In this document: positions 1 to 10,715 of the stretch, piece by piece
Position numbering within the stretch: the stretch's first letter is position 1
How the letters are laid out: each line of letters begins with the position of its first letter
NCBI GenBank assembly: GCA_022559985.1
Contig: JAFJTR010000034.1
Location: 1-64,000 of the forward strand
Reading direction: 5' to 3'
Length of the DNA stretch: 64,000 bases
Source: Parastagonospora avenae f. sp. tritici 18332-5
Lineage: Eukaryota > Ascomycota > Dothideomycetes > Pleosporales > Phaeosphaeriaceae
Translations under genes and position numbers: made by a program
Notes under the pieces: generated by a model
The model's database searches: none
What the model was told of the DNA's origin: nothing
Seen by the model: the letters and a program-made list of their open reading frames with translations, nothing else

Positions 1-565
1 ATATTAACAGCTTTTTAAAGGCAGCCTATTTCCTCGTACACTAACACTATATTATAAGCTATCTGCTAAGCACCTTTGCTTAACTAGTTAACCTGCTTAT
101 CTAATAAGCTTGCTAGAGACCTGCAACAGTTTTATATGCGATTTCGAATCAGCGTAGATTGCGCCTCTATCTTGCTAGCGTTGCGCGGTGTTTGCACCTC
201 CCAGGCGACAGTGCCTGGTGTAGGCGGCGTTAGCGTATGCAGCTGTTCATTAAGCTTTAATAATACAACGTCTGGGTTGTATAGGACTAGCCTAGCACCT
301 TGAAACTCTGCGCAGATATTCTCTTATATAAACGTCTTCTTAAAAGCTGCTTTAAAGGCTAGTAGGAAGGTTTCTTTGTCAATATAGTAGACGCAGCTGC
401 ATGCTAAGAGCGAGATCCTGTCGCCGTAATGGCGCTTCAACAGCGAGTATAGAACAATATTAAGAGGCTGTAGGAGGCGCGATGAGTGTAGCAGCATACA
501 GAGAGTAACAATCTTGTTCTCCTTGCAGTACTATACTCTATAGTACTCTACAGTACTGCTCTACA
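1..565 (-). pseudogene. RIP-degraded pogo/Tc1-type transposase relic (C-terminal part)
   Basis: Read on the minus strand, one frame gives a recognisable fungal pogo-family DDE transposase tail: CKENKIVTLCMLLHSSRLLQ, then LLKRHYGD, FLLAFKAAFKKTF, LVLYNPDVVLLKLNEQLHT, TPPTPGTVAWEVQTPRN and QSTLIRNRI, continuing to position 1. The frame is broken by TAA/TAG codons at places where the family normally has Gln (CAA/CAG), as expected for repeat-induced C-to-T mutation. The region is TA-rich. It is not functional, and the element continues beyond the window. The family assignment rests on the conserved order of these motifs; the N-terminal HTH and the first catalytic residues are not seen here. Confidence 0.8.
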
Positions 566-990
566 AAAGGCTCTAATCGTTAGCAACTGCGGAACTGCTA
601 ATGCGCCTCCTAACTATCTCTGCGTAGGCTTAGCGTTCGCACTTAAGCCTTCCTCTGCTTATATTCCTTTCTGCCTCTGCACCTTGCTCTGTTCTGTACA
701 TATCGTCTTGTATTACACCTAAGATCTGTACGCAGTATACTAATCAAGCTTCCCTGCAAGCTCTGACGTTCCTTCTCGTTGCGTCTCGTGACATAAATAA
801 TTCTAAGCGAATAACAGTTGCACAGAAAGGCGGTATAGAAGAGGAAAGAGCGAGCCTCTTAGAGCTGTTCCACTTAGCTAAGTAGCGCTTAGAAGAACTG
901 GTTAAGGACCTACAAGTATCAGAAGACTTCTATTGCGAGTATATGAGCGTTGTTAGGCTAGCTTCTTGAAGCGATAGAAGATTTAGGCTT
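566..990. other. TA-rich degraded DNA, no gene
   Basis: Sequence between the transposase relic and the monooxygenase fossil. It has the same skewed, TA-rich composition as the relic and is probably transposon-derived. No frame with family similarity was recognised. Confidence 0.5.
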
Positions 991-1284
991 TTAAGGAATG
1001 CAGCCTATTGCCCTACAGCAACCACGGGAATGGGAACACCTTCTAGTATAGTCGGCGCCTACGTTCTGGTTGGCGAGATCTTTGATAACTTCAATCGCTC
1101 TAGTACCTTAGAGGAAGCGATTCCCGGAGCTCTGCACACTTATGAGCAGCGGTTCCGCCCCTTCATGACGACTGTCCAGGATAGTATCGAGAAGGACAAG
1201 ACTTACTAGCACAAGATGCCATCCGGCTTGTTTACAGTTGGGGCCCTGAATCTTTCTTGTCCATCGCATCTTTCTTCAGGTTAG
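991..1284 (+). pseudogene. FAD-dependent monooxygenase C-terminal fossil
   Basis: One frame starting near 997 reads NAAYCPTATTGMGTPSSIVG, AYVLVGEI, ALHTYEQRFRPFMTTVQ and KMPSGLFTVGALN. This matches the C-terminal FAD-binding segment of FAD_binding_3 (PheA/TfdB, salicylate-hydroxylase-like) monooxygenases, whose motif is GDAAxxP followed by a G-G-T-x2-G-type helix. The usual GD is changed, there is an in-frame TAG at 1207-1209 where CAG would be expected, and the upstream two thirds of the protein are missing, replaced by TA-rich transposon-like DNA. It lies next to a second FAD enzyme on the opposite strand, which suggests a decayed metabolic locus. Family call is confident; the substrate is unknown. 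Confidence 0.7.
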
Positions 1285-1624
1285 ACTTACTCGCTGCTCG
1301 TGTTATGAGGGAAGATACAGGGGATTGAATACTCCTGAATTATGATGGAATCGATCTTCGGCAGAACAAGGAGTGATCACTAGATCGCACTTCGATATAT
1401 GCCAAATTGTGCTCGGCTCGCTACATGGGAGTGTTGAATGTAGCTTAAGCAAAGGTTCAGGCTAATTTTTTTGTCTCTTTTTCTATTGTAATAAGTCATT
1501 GCATGCAGTTGCTGCATAGATCTCAATTAACTGCATTCACCTATATGACCCACGAATATGCCCTTCCTTCAGTAGATAGCTTCATGTTATACTTGTGTAC
1601 TCTAGTTACTTCCACTAAGGCATA

Positions 1625-3299
1625 TCATAGTTTAAACCCACCTATTACCTGTCTCTGAAACATTCTACTCCTATCGTATCTCAATGAAACCTCTCGTAGT
1701 ACTTCTAAGCTCTCTTGACCGTATCCGCCCAAAACATTCTGCCAGCTTCCTGCATAGTTCATGTACAAATGTGCATCATACACGCCCTCTTCAACAGAGA
1801 TCTGGTCAATTTGCGCAGCAAGTTTCTTTGTCGCTACATCGAGACCGAGAGTCGCTGCAGGGTCTTCATATTGTACTGCGAGCCCGATATTCAGAAGCCT
1901 TTTCTCCGCCTCCGAACCCGCTGCAAATCCTAGGATGTTTGGGCTAGAAAGTGGAGCTGTCGCTGGGACGGATTGGATTGAAATCGCTACCGTGAGGTTC
2001 GCGGAAAGAAAGCTATCGGCCAGCGCAATTGAAGTTTCTCGGAAGAGAGTTTGTATACGGCTGAGAGCGACGCGAGATACCACAATGGTGTTTGTAGCCC
2101 AATGCATACTAGAAAACCCTTTAGTTAACGGCTACGTACCTAGCAACATTTACAGTGATGGCAATATTAAGACAGATAAACTTACTAGTATTGTTTGACG
2201 ACCGGTGATATCTTTTCTCCAGCGAAAGACCCGGGAGAATCTATGCGTATCGAGTTGAAAATTTGAGGCTGTATCTTGGCAAATATTTCCAGTGCACTAC
2301 CGTTAACGATGCTAGGCCTGGCATGGTACATGGCGATGTTGGCGGTAAAAGCTCGGAGCGTCGCGTCGTACACAAATCCAAATGTAAACATGGCGTACGG
2401 GTCGAAACGTGCTGGGTCCTTGAAGTCGGCAACTGCATCGAGTAGCTCTTCGTCCGTCGAGTTTGAGTACACGATAACGCCACCCCATAGCGGATGTTGC
2501 GGGAACGTTCTCAGCTGAAAGTTTGTGACAACGCCGAAGTTATTCTGCCCGCCCTTCAGCGCGGCGAAGAGATCAGGGTGATCTTTCGAGTTCGCATTCA
2601 CGATCAATCCACTGGAAAGGACAACTTCGAAGTTGATCACGTAGTCGCAAGCCCAGCCTCGCTCTGGTGAGAAGAACCCGATGCCCCCTATACGTCGGAC
2701 TATCAGTGCATGATTGCAAAGCAAATACCAAAAAAAATCGTACCTCCGAGTAGAAAGCCACCCACTCCAACCTTGCCGTTCCTACCACCTTGGAAGGACA
2801 ACTGGTAGGGATCAAGAGCATCGTACACTTTCTGCCACCTAGCTCCAGGGCCAACTGACACGATGCCGGCGGATGGATTCAGCTGGACGCTGTCCATCAT
2901 GCTAAGATCAACAGCTAAGCCATGCTCGATGTCCGCGAATCCTGCCATGGTTAATACATGCAAGCACGTGCAGCGTATGAAGCGTCTACCTTTGTTAGTG
3001 TTATGGCCTCCACTTCGAATTGCGAAAGCGACGTCATGAAAAGCGCTAAGCGTTTTGACGATAGTGACGACATCAATCGATACTCGAGGTCGGGCAAGAC
3101 AGATAGGCCGGAGACGCGTTCCCAGGAATGCATAGGAGGCAATGGAACTCTCATATGTAGGTGTGCCTGGAAGGAAGATGCGTCCTGGCAGGATGTATTG
3201 CAAGAATTGACATGCTTGTGTAGCATTACCGGGATGTGCAGTTCCGGTAGTCAAGAACAGTGGAAACACCAAGAGGAATAACTGTCGGCACGACAACAT
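1625..3299 (-). CDS. Secreted FAD-linked oxidoreductase, berberine-bridge-enzyme-like
   Basis: Four exons on the minus strand: 3299-2990, 2941-2744, 2687-2186 and 2108-1625, giving 497 aa. Introns of 48, 56 and 77 nt have GT-AG ends and restore the family frame (GGHNTNKGFADIEHG; LLGGGIGFFSPERG). Residues 1-21 form a signal peptide. An FAD_binding_4 (PCMH) fold follows. His99 in RSGGH is the expected 8-alpha-histidyl FAD attachment site. The second Cys used by bicovalent members is absent at the usual site (SVGPGARW), so single covalent linkage is predicted. The C-terminal NYAGSWQNVLGGYGQESL segment corresponds to the BBE domain. Such enzymes oxidise sugars or secondary metabolites; substrate unknown. 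The ATG at 3299 was chosen because it starts the signal peptide and there is no earlier ATG in frame. Confidence 0.88.
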
Positions 3300-5170
3300 G
3301 ATTTCTACCTTAGAGGAAATTTGCACTTGATAGAAGAGTTGAGAGACTTACCAAAGAGTTGTGAACAAGTTCCCGAGAGTATTTCTATAGCGACACAACA
3401 TACCGCATTTCGCTAGGCTTCTATAGAGAAGAATGAGGGCTTTCAGAGCCTGTAGCCCATTCCTGTCGGTTAAAGTTTAGCCGTTCGCTCTGCTAGATGC
3501 TCAAAGACTGGGAAGGAATGAGACCCGACAGTAAGGTATGCAAGAAAGCGTAACGCACAGGTTATCAGGACGTGAGTTTGCGCCTACCACACCTCGCCAT
3601 CGGCAGCGATATCCTTTTCATATCGGACTCCAATGCGTGTGGATTTTCGCAGCTAGTTTAAACCATGAGCTATGTAGAGCAAAGTGCGCGTCGGTGCTGA
3701 CTTGAGCATGCACGTGTGAAAGTCCGGGCTGTATTTGCACCGTCAAGAGAGGTTTATTGTAAGACCAATGCGCAATGCCATCTTTCTCAAGATCCTGCCG
3801 ATAGGCAGGAAGCTCAATGAAAAAAGGGGTCCACTGAAGCAAGCTTTGTCTGACACCAAAGCTCGGATCGCGTCCCTGAACAAGATGTACGAGTGAGTGA
3901 ATCTGTCAGTCTAGTGAACTCTGCGGAAGGCAAGATCATGCTGCATGGCTCCGAGAATGCGTCGGTGAGCGACGCGGGCCTGAGTAGCAGTATGGGTCTT
4001 CCTCCGAGTAGCCACCAAGAAAGTGGAGGACATCATCACACTTGCCGTCCTGTATTATCAGCCAGAGTGTCTGCCGTAACAGACGTCTGATCAGACAAGT
4101 CACAACAGTGCGCGGTCGAGTGTGAGGCCAGAGAGTGTCAGCTCCGATCAACACATGATCTCTGGCGATTGCGTTGATGCGCTCCTGAGAGAAAACTCTC
4201 ATCAGTCACACCAAAGCGCAACCTCGCGCAGTCCCCAGCCGACGTCGAAAGCCCGCAATCCGTAGAAAGAGTAACTTTACGAAGAAGGAGATGTATGAGC
4301 CCGAACGGGTCACATATCATTTCGAAGCTGTTCGACTGTTGAGAAGGCAGTACTGTTGCTGGAGAAAAAGAAGGAGGAGAGGAGGGGTGGGCAGGGTTGA
4401 TATATGGACCGGGAAGAGCTAGAGACTTGGCACGCCAATTTCACGTGATGTATCGGAGGTCGGGATTATGACGATCACATGCAGTCTTTCACTCTCATTA
4501 TCTGAGCACAGGTGGCGATACCTGTACCTACTGCTACACGCTTCATACTATCTCCCATGTCGACCTCCACGCGCACAGTAGCTGGCTGGATTGAACTCTT
4601 CTGCAGTCATCACACCTGATGCTTTTAGGATCATCATCTAGCATGTTCAATACGCTCACAAACAAAGCCTGCGAGCATGGTAGCTTGCGTCTCGATTCAT
4701 AAAATTGTTGTATGGTAATAGTCGCGCGTGATATGCTCCACGTTGAGAGCCGAAGTGACCAAGACCTTTGCGGGGACATGTATACACCCACATCCTCTCA
4801 TTAGAGGTGTCAGGTCTGAATAAAGGTGTTCAATCCTCTCCAGGATACAGTAAAGTTTTCAATTTTGCAATATGGGCGCATGCTTTCATGCCTGACAGTT
4901 TACCTGTTCGCACCCCGTTCATTACTACGCTTTCACCATATACCAATTGCCTGTTACGCCCAGCGATTGCAGCAGACCTGCATATGCCTTCTTCTTTCAC
5001 TCAAAAATATCGGCGTTTGCTGTAGCATGCTAGTCCAAATTGCTGTTTGTGCCGGGCGAACCTTTCTCTCCCTACCACAACTCTTGTTCAACCACCAACA
5101 CGTGAGACGAACTGTATCCTCTCCAGTCTCCGACACCTTTCTGAACAATTGAGGATATTCAAAATTCAGC
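3300..5170. other. Intergenic, no recognised gene
   Basis: A 1.87-kb stretch with only short open frames that have no family motif and no consistent splice structure. It should contain the promoters of both flanking genes. No repeat of the MITE family was seen here. Confidence 0.5.
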
Positions 5171-6133
5171 ATGGGAAAAGTAAAGCGTTCTATATGTTCG
5201 TTGCGTTCCCGATTCTTTCCTAGCCAGAGCGAGATCGCTCCTGTCCCGACCAGCTCGAGCATCTCCTCATCCACACATGCAACCGGCATGGATGAACACG
5301 ACTGCTGTTTCCCGTGGCGTGTGTTGGCCTCGCCTGGTCAGAACAGATTTAGGCGTACGCCACGAAGCACTCCAAAACGTTGGACTGCAGAAGCTGCTAT
5401 GGAAAATCCCTCAATCGCACTTCCCCACCGTTGGGCAAATCCAGAGTTGTCAGCCAGCCAACCCATGGTCGAATCTGCTAGAAAGTTGTCAATAGAAGAG
5501 CTTAGCATGGTTGCAGTCCATCCCAGGTCTCGGTTGGGAGCACGCCGCGAAGGTCAAGGACCTCGAGAATGCCGTTCCCTCGATGGGGATTATGAGCAAC
5601 AGATACAGCCTGTAGTTGCAGCGCAGCGAATAGGGGGGTGGCAGACAAAGCTTTTGCCCGTCACATCTAGAGCATCCTCGGGGTCATTTCCCCTGCGGTC
5701 ATCATGGCTTGATGAGAGCGAAGATGGCGCGGAAGAGTCGCAAAACTCGCGCTCACAGACTGTGAGCCTCTCCAGCATAAGCAGTACGTCCAAATGGTCG
5801 TTCGCTTGTAGATGCGCACGGCGGGTTGAACGAGATGAAGAGGGTGTTGACAATCTCCAGGAAGATGCGTCGTGCTCTGCTGGTTCTCGGTTCATGAGCG
5901 ACGAAGAGTTTCACGCACTTCCTGACTGGTCCGACGTTGAGGGAGATTCGGAATACAACGTGCATTTCGAGCAAGACTCGGATGTCTGGTCCGGGACGAC
6001 TGGGGCATCTGCTGACTTGGACGGGATTATGGCCATGCCCGCAGCGAACGTGTCGACTGGGGCATTTGAAAGTACTGAAGAAGCAGAAGCAGAAGCGGAA
6101 GCCGAAGCAGAGGGCGATGAAGTCTTGATTTAG
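5171..6133 (+). CDS. Hypothetical Ser-rich protein with acidic EA-repeat tail
   Basis: Single-exon frame of 320 aa from ATG 5171. No known domain recognised. It starts with a basic segment (MGKVKRSICSLRSRFF) and continues Ser/Arg-rich and disordered. A strongly acidic section begins around residue 235 (MSDEEFHALPDWSDVEGDSE). The protein ends in about five alternating Glu-Ala units encoded by a GAAGCA-like microsatellite (about 6078-6114). There is no signal peptide or membrane segment. The low complexity and lack of introns leave some doubt, but the frame is long, starts with ATG and is not shadowed by another gene. Function unknown. Confidence 0.55.
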   Translation: MGKVKRSICSLRSRFFPSQSEIAPVPTSSSISSSTHATGMDEHDCCFPWRVLASPGQNRFRRTPRSTPKRWTAEAAMENPSIALPHRWANPELSASQPMVESARKLSIEELSMVAVHPRSRLGARREGQGPRECRSLDGDYEQQIQPVVAAQRIGGWQTKLLPVTSRASSGSFPLRSSWLDESEDGAEESQNSRSQTVSLSSISSTSKWSFACRCARRVERDEEGVDNLQEDASCSAGSRFMSDEEFHALPDWSDVEGDSEYNVHFEQDSDVWSGTTGASADLDGIMAMPAANVSTGAFESTEEAEAEAEAEAEGDEVLI

Positions 6134-6494
6134 CTTCAGTGGATGCAGCGTTGGGGGTGAGGTCAGGGAGATGGTGAGGCTAGGTCACGTCAGGCTGCAT
6201 CGGGGAAGAGCAAGCGCCACGGCAGCCGGTGGACCGCTTCCATGCAAGTGGCTAGCGCAGCGCTCAGGAGCTGAATGTTAGTCGACACTTGGTGCGCTCA
6301 GGGTTCGCGGCGAGGTGGACACTGGACATACAGTAACTGAGATATTCTGCAGACAGCCTTGGAAGAGAGACGCCCGCCCCCCGTCCAATGTGCTGCGACA
6401 CAGCTACCCGTTTCCACGTGCCCTCGTCGACATCGTAACCTTGTAACCTCGCCGTCGCCGTCGCCGTCGCCGTCCTGTCCCACCACAGCCCACG
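6134..6494. promoter_or_regulatory. Upstream region of GT31 gene with GTC-repeat
   Basis: 361-bp intergenic region. A short (gtcgcc)n-type trinucleotide/hexanucleotide run lies at about 6451-6475, just before the ATG at 6495, followed by a C-rich leader (cctgtcccaccacagcccacg). No other motif is claimed. Confidence 0.4.
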
Positions 6495-7964
6495 ATGCTC
6501 AAGCTACTGGGAGGCCGCCTCGCCCGCCGGCCATGGCGATTCCTCTTCCCCGCGTTGCTGCTCTTCTTCTTCCTCTACATATTGACGCACCTCCGCAGCG
6601 CGCGTCCAGGCGACCCGCCGCCGGTGCACAAGGCCAAGACCAAGTCCTTCTTCCCGCCGCTCGAGACCAAGAGCGCAAACAGCATCGAGCTCGACTACTG
6701 CCAAAACTTCCCCCAGCACCTGCTGGACGAGATCCAGGTCGTGCTCAAGGTCTCGTCGGGCGAGGGCTCCGCCACCAAGGCGCACCTCAGCACCGTGTCG
6801 AGCTGCATCACCAACCTCATCATTGTCGGCGACCGCGAGGAGCGATTGGGCGACCGCCACGTCATCGACATCCTCGCCGAGCTGCCCAAGACGTACGAAG
6901 TCAACAACCTCGACTTCCAGGCCTATGTCGAGCAGAAGAAGGCGCACACCGAGGGCGAGACGGTCAAGGAGTCGCAGCGCAGCTTCAAGCTCGACCGCTT
7001 CAAGTACCTGCCCATGGTCGACAAGGCCTACACGGCAAATCCCAAGGCCAAGTGGTTCGTCTTCCTCGAGTCGGACGTCTACTTCTTCTGGGACACGCTG
7101 TTCCGCCTGCTCAGCCAGCTCGACTCCACCTCGTCGCACTACCTGGGCGAGCCGCACAAGGGCAGCGACGGCCGCTACTTTGCTTATGGCGGCGCCGGCT
7201 TCGTGCTCTCCCAGGGCCTGATGAAGAAGCTCATCCCGCCCAAGACGGCCACCGCCCTCGACATCCCCCGCGAGAGTCGCCTGAGCTACCGCTACGAGGA
7301 CTGGGTCAAGGAGGAGGCCCGCGGCGACGCCGTGCTGTCGTACGCCATCCAGAATGCTACTGGCGTCAAGACGGCCGCTCTGCACCCCACTTTCTCGAGC
7401 TACCAGCTCAAAGACATCGAGACCACCCGCGAGCGCTGGTGCTACCCCCTGCTCTCGCTGCACCAGCTCAAGCCCGAGCAGATGGAGAATCTGTGGAAGT
7501 GGGAGCGGACGCGCCCGTTCAACACAGTGAGTTTTGTTGCCGCAATTATAAACTACCCAGACACTGACAGACAATAGAAACCCTTCACATACTCCTCCCT
7601 CCTCTCGTACACGCATTCCTTCCTCTCCCAAGGCCCCTCTCGCGAATGGTGGGACAACCTGTCCACCGCGCCCGTACCGAACGACCGTCCCGCCCACCGC
7701 AACGCTGGCTCCTGCGGCTCCGAATGCGCCAACGACCCCAACTGTCTGCAATGGTCTTTCTCCCAGACCGTCTGCCGGCATGCCGACTTCATCAAGCTCG
7801 GCAACTCCGTAGATCGGGAAAATGGCGGTCAGGGCGAGTTTGTCTCAGGCTGGGATACAGGCACCCTGCGGAAACTGGGGTTCGGCGCCGAGGGAGAAAA
7901 GGGCGAGCGTCTATTTTACGAGGGCTGTGTCGAAGCTACATGGCTGACCCCCACGGTCCATTGA
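6495..7964 (+). CDS. Type II membrane glycosyltransferase, GT31 (beta-1,3-galactosyltransferase/fringe-like)
   Basis: Two exons, 6495-7526 and 7578-7964, give 472 aa; the 51-nt intron has GTGAGT/TAG ends. After a short basic cytosolic end (RRPWR), residues 15-31 form one transmembrane anchor (FLFPALLLFFFLYILT), the topology of a Golgi enzyme. The lumenal part has WFVFLESDVYFF, where E192-S193-D194 stands for the DxD-type metal/nucleotide-sugar motif of GT31, then YFAYGGAGFVLS and YRYEDW, both typical of fringe-like fungal proteins. The second exon adds a Cys-rich tail (GSCGSECANDPNCLQWSF...VCRH) resembling a PAN/apple-like module. Likely role is elongation of glycoprotein or glycolipid glycans; donor and acceptor cannot be read from the sequence. 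Confidence 0.85.
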
Positions 7965-8543
7965 GCATTCGTCGTCTTCCGCATATTCGCGATGTACAGG
8001 GCGGCGTTGTGGTCGTCATTAAGGCACATTCATGCATGGCGTTCTGGATACTCTCATATCACACTTGGATAGGGTAGGGACGAAAGAGATGGCCTCTTCA
8101 CTTGAACGGTCGTCGGTGACAAATGGAATTACGAATGGAGGACTGCAAGGACTCGACCGGGGTATAGAGCGAGATATGTTGTCATCACCATATTCATAGA
8201 TGCAAATTTCGTGTAAAATTTAATCAAATACAACGCTACTTCAAAAATCGACTTCTTGGTCGATGCTGGATGTGAGGAGCTCTTCACTTCCCTGTTGAAC
8301 TCTGGGTATCTTCTTTGCGCAGTGTCCTTAACTCCTGGTCAAAGGAAGAACCGTTAAGTGCTAGAAGAGACGGCAAACTCCGAAATTCAAAAACAAACGC
8401 ATGCAGACAATAAAAAATCCAATGCAACTCCAAATGCAACAACGAACGTATGCTGAATGAAGCATTCAGCACAGCCCCGAAATGCAAAAACAGACGCAAA
8501 GTTGACAATGAAATTTCCGACCCCACAGGCTCTTCACTCAGCC
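7965..8543. other. Intergenic between convergent genes
   Basis: 579 bp shared by the 3' ends of the GT31 gene and the minus-strand hypothetical gene. AT-rich stretches around 8200-8240 could serve as polyadenylation signals. No gene seen. Confidence 0.4.
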
Positions 8544-10715
8544 TCAGACTTCAGCAAAAGGGTCAAACGGCGCTACCGCCTGCTCCTTGCCAAACATGTT
8601 CTTCAGGCTCTTCCTGAACCGCTGCCACCGACCCAACTCCTTCTTCTTCATCTCGGCAAATGTCTCCAGCGACACTTCAATCTCGCCAAGTCGCTGCTCC
8701 TCCTCTTCCTTGAACTGCCTCCTCTGCTGCTCCAACTCTTTGACCATCTGCATGCGAGAGCCAACCTTCTGGGCCGTAGTATCGTAGTCGTGGTGAAGCG
8801 CCAGTATCTCGGGAATCATGCTGAGCTTGAGCCCGCTGTCGACGACACGATGGTAGAGGTACGTCGACAGTTCTTCTGCGTCCCAGTAACCCTGTCCTGG
8901 AAGGCGGATGAACGAGCTGCGAACCGCGCGGATGATACCAAAGTCGGTCAGCGTGCCGATGTCGAATGAGTCGAGAAGGCTGCAGATGATCTGGCCGCGC
9001 TCGAGAAGACGGCGCTCGCGGTATGTCCAGGGACGTGTGTAGTCGGACAAGCCGGGTGTGATGAGCAGACCCTGCTGCTGAGCCAAGCTGGCCTGGAAGA
9101 ACGACTTGACCTTGGAGCGCGCGTTGGGGAAGAAGTAGCCTTTCCATAACTTCTGGTCGTACACGGCGGCTTCGACGAGGATGCGAAGGTAGTGGTACAA
9201 GTCCGTCTTCTTGGACGTCAGAGGGTGGGCAGAATATGTAGCCGCGCTGCGCTTCACTTCCTTGGGGATGTCGAAGATGGCGAGCGTAGAGATGTTGTGA
9301 CCTTTCTGTTGCTGGCTCTTACCCTGCTTGCCGTTCCAGCGTGCGCCAGCTTCGTATTCCTGGATCGAGGGCTGCAGGTTTGCGATACACTTGGCTTCAG
9401 CAACAGTGATGATCCCCTCCAGACCAAGGCCTGTGACAAAGATCTCAAAGTGCTCTGGCTTCAAGATGTGATCGGCATCGCCGGGAAAGAGCTGGTCGCC
9501 AATGTGCTCAAAGTCCTCCTGGCCCAGTTGCTTTCGGTCTGCAAGCAACTGAAGCTTGCGAACAACGTTAAAGCGGGAGACCCAAGTTCGCTCTGCTACT
9601 CCCAACTTGCTTGCACGAATGTGTATGCCGTCAAAGTTCAGGATGAGATCAGGAATGCCATTGATGGTTCCCTGGTGACGCGCCTGCAACATGTAGTGAG
9701 CGTTGAGCTCTTCGAGAGCCGTGATGGCATTTTCACAGCCACCTGCTCCTTGATAGGAAAGGTTTTGAATGATACGATGGCGCTGCAAGGCGTCACACGC
9801 GTCTTGAGCGGTCTTAGGCTGCTTGCGTTGCGGATAGGAAGGAGGGGCAACGTGAGCAGGCAACTTGGCGACACGATGACTTCCTTGAGCGTTGTGCGTA
9901 GGCCCATCCTTAGGGCTTGATTTCGGACTTCGAAGCTTGGTAAGGACTTTCGTGAAGCTCTTCTTGTATGCAACTTCCTTCTCACCCGTCGTTTTGATAA
10001 CAGCGTGGTGTCGTGCGAGCATTTTTTCCGCGTTGCGCATACCATCGAGAGCAGACTCGTACTCGACCTGAGGGTTCGTCTCATGAGGCCCATGTGTGTC
10101 GTCCTTAGGCGTGCTGGAACCAGCTGTGGTGGGTGGGGTAGCAGCAGATGTTATGGGCGAAGACCCAGACTCAGCTGTAGTGGGTGGATAGCTCGGAGAT
10201 GTCGAGTCGGCTGAGTTGATGTTTCTCTGCTTCACGTATGTGAGTGACGGTCCAAAGGGTGTTGTTGTGGGTGAGGTTGTGGGCGATGCGGAAGTGGGAG
10301 ACTTGTTGCTGTAGTCCTGTTCTGCGTCCGCAGGTGAGCAGCCAGACTCAGCTATTGGGGGTGACGAGAGGACTTCAGCGTCAGAGCCAGGTTGTTTTCG
10401 ACCGGCAGGCGACTGGAAGCGGTAGATTTCCGTCAGCCGCGGCGCAGGAGAGGTTGTCGTAGCGGTCGGCTGAGCGGTCGTCGCAGCGATGGGTTGAGCA
10501 TTGCGCTCGCCATTGTGACCATAGAGAACCTTGAGGATTCCAGAAAAGAGGCGACCTGACTTGCTGCACTTGTGCGCTACGTGAGCCTCGCTGTGCTCGA
10601 CCTGAGAGACCTTCTGTAGGTCCGGGTTCATCGCGGAGGCAGATGCCTTTCCAAAGAACAGTGCTCTGAAACCCATGATGTCGAGTCGGCTTTCTCGAGT
10701 CGTGAGTGAACGCAT
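8544..10715 (-). CDS. Conserved-looking hypothetical protein, 723 aa
   Basis: Uninterrupted 723-codon frame from ATG 10715; an alternative start at Met14 (MGFRALFFGK) is possible. Residues ~75-235 are a Pro/Thr/Ser-rich disordered region. After it comes a structured Lys/Leu-rich part: residues ~305-620 carry regular helical segments (e.g. HRIIQNLSYQGAGGCENAI, FNVVRKLQLLADRKQLGQED, RILVEAAVYDQKLWKGYFF). Residues ~650-700 are a charged coiled coil (RRQFKEEEEQRLGEIEVS). No signal peptide, membrane segment or family recognised. The structured C-terminal two thirds and a clean frame argue that the gene is real. Confidence 0.75.
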   Translation of the reverse strand: MRSLTTRESRLDIMGFRALFFGKASASAMNPDLQKVSQVEHSEAHVAHKCSKSGRLFSGILKVLYGHNGERNAQPIAATTAQPTATTTSPAPRLTEIYRFQSPAGRKQPGSDAEVLSSPPIAESGCSPADAEQDYSNKSPTSASPTTSPTTTPFGPSLTYVKQRNINSADSTSPSYPPTTAESGSSPITSAATPPTTAGSSTPKDDTHGPHETNPQVEYESALDGMRNAEKMLARHHAVIKTTGEKEVAYKKSFTKVLTKLRSPKSSPKDGPTHNAQGSHRVAKLPAHVAPPSYPQRKQPKTAQDACDALQRHRIIQNLSYQGAGGCENAITALEELNAHYMLQARHQGTINGIPDLILNFDGIHIRASKLGVAERTWVSRFNVVRKLQLLADRKQLGQEDFEHIGDQLFPGDADHILKPEHFEIFVTGLGLEGIITVAEAKCIANLQPSIQEYEAGARWNGKQGKSQQQKGHNISTLAIFDIPKEVKRSAATYSAHPLTSKKTDLYHYLRILVEAAVYDQKLWKGYFFPNARSKVKSFFQASLAQQQGLLITPGLSDYTRPWTYRERRLLERGQIICSLLDSFDIGTLTDFGIIRAVRSSFIRLPGQGYWDAEELSTYLYHRVVDSGLKLSMIPEILALHHDYDTTAQKVGSRMQMVKELEQQRRQFKEEEEQRLGEIEVSLETFAEMKKKELGRWQRFRKSLKNMFGKEQAVAPFDPFAEV

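Noticed and set aside
3618..4320. Three minus-strand frames of 60-90 codons between 3.6 and 4.3 kb
   Set aside because: They do not chain through plausible introns and show no family motif.
6359..7567. 402-codon plus-strand frame overlapping the GT31 gene
   Set aside because: Arg/Pro/Ala/His-rich low-complexity product without motifs; it is the shifted frame of the real gene.
6504..7781. 425-codon open frame on the minus strand opposite the GT31 gene
   Set aside because: A by-product of GC-rich codon usage in the plus-strand gene; Leu/Val/Gly/Glu-rich composition with no motif, and the sense strand has clear GT31 motifs.
9192..9920. 242-codon plus-strand frame inside the 723-aa hypothetical gene
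   Set aside because: No family motif, and the opposite frame is three times longer with ordered segments.
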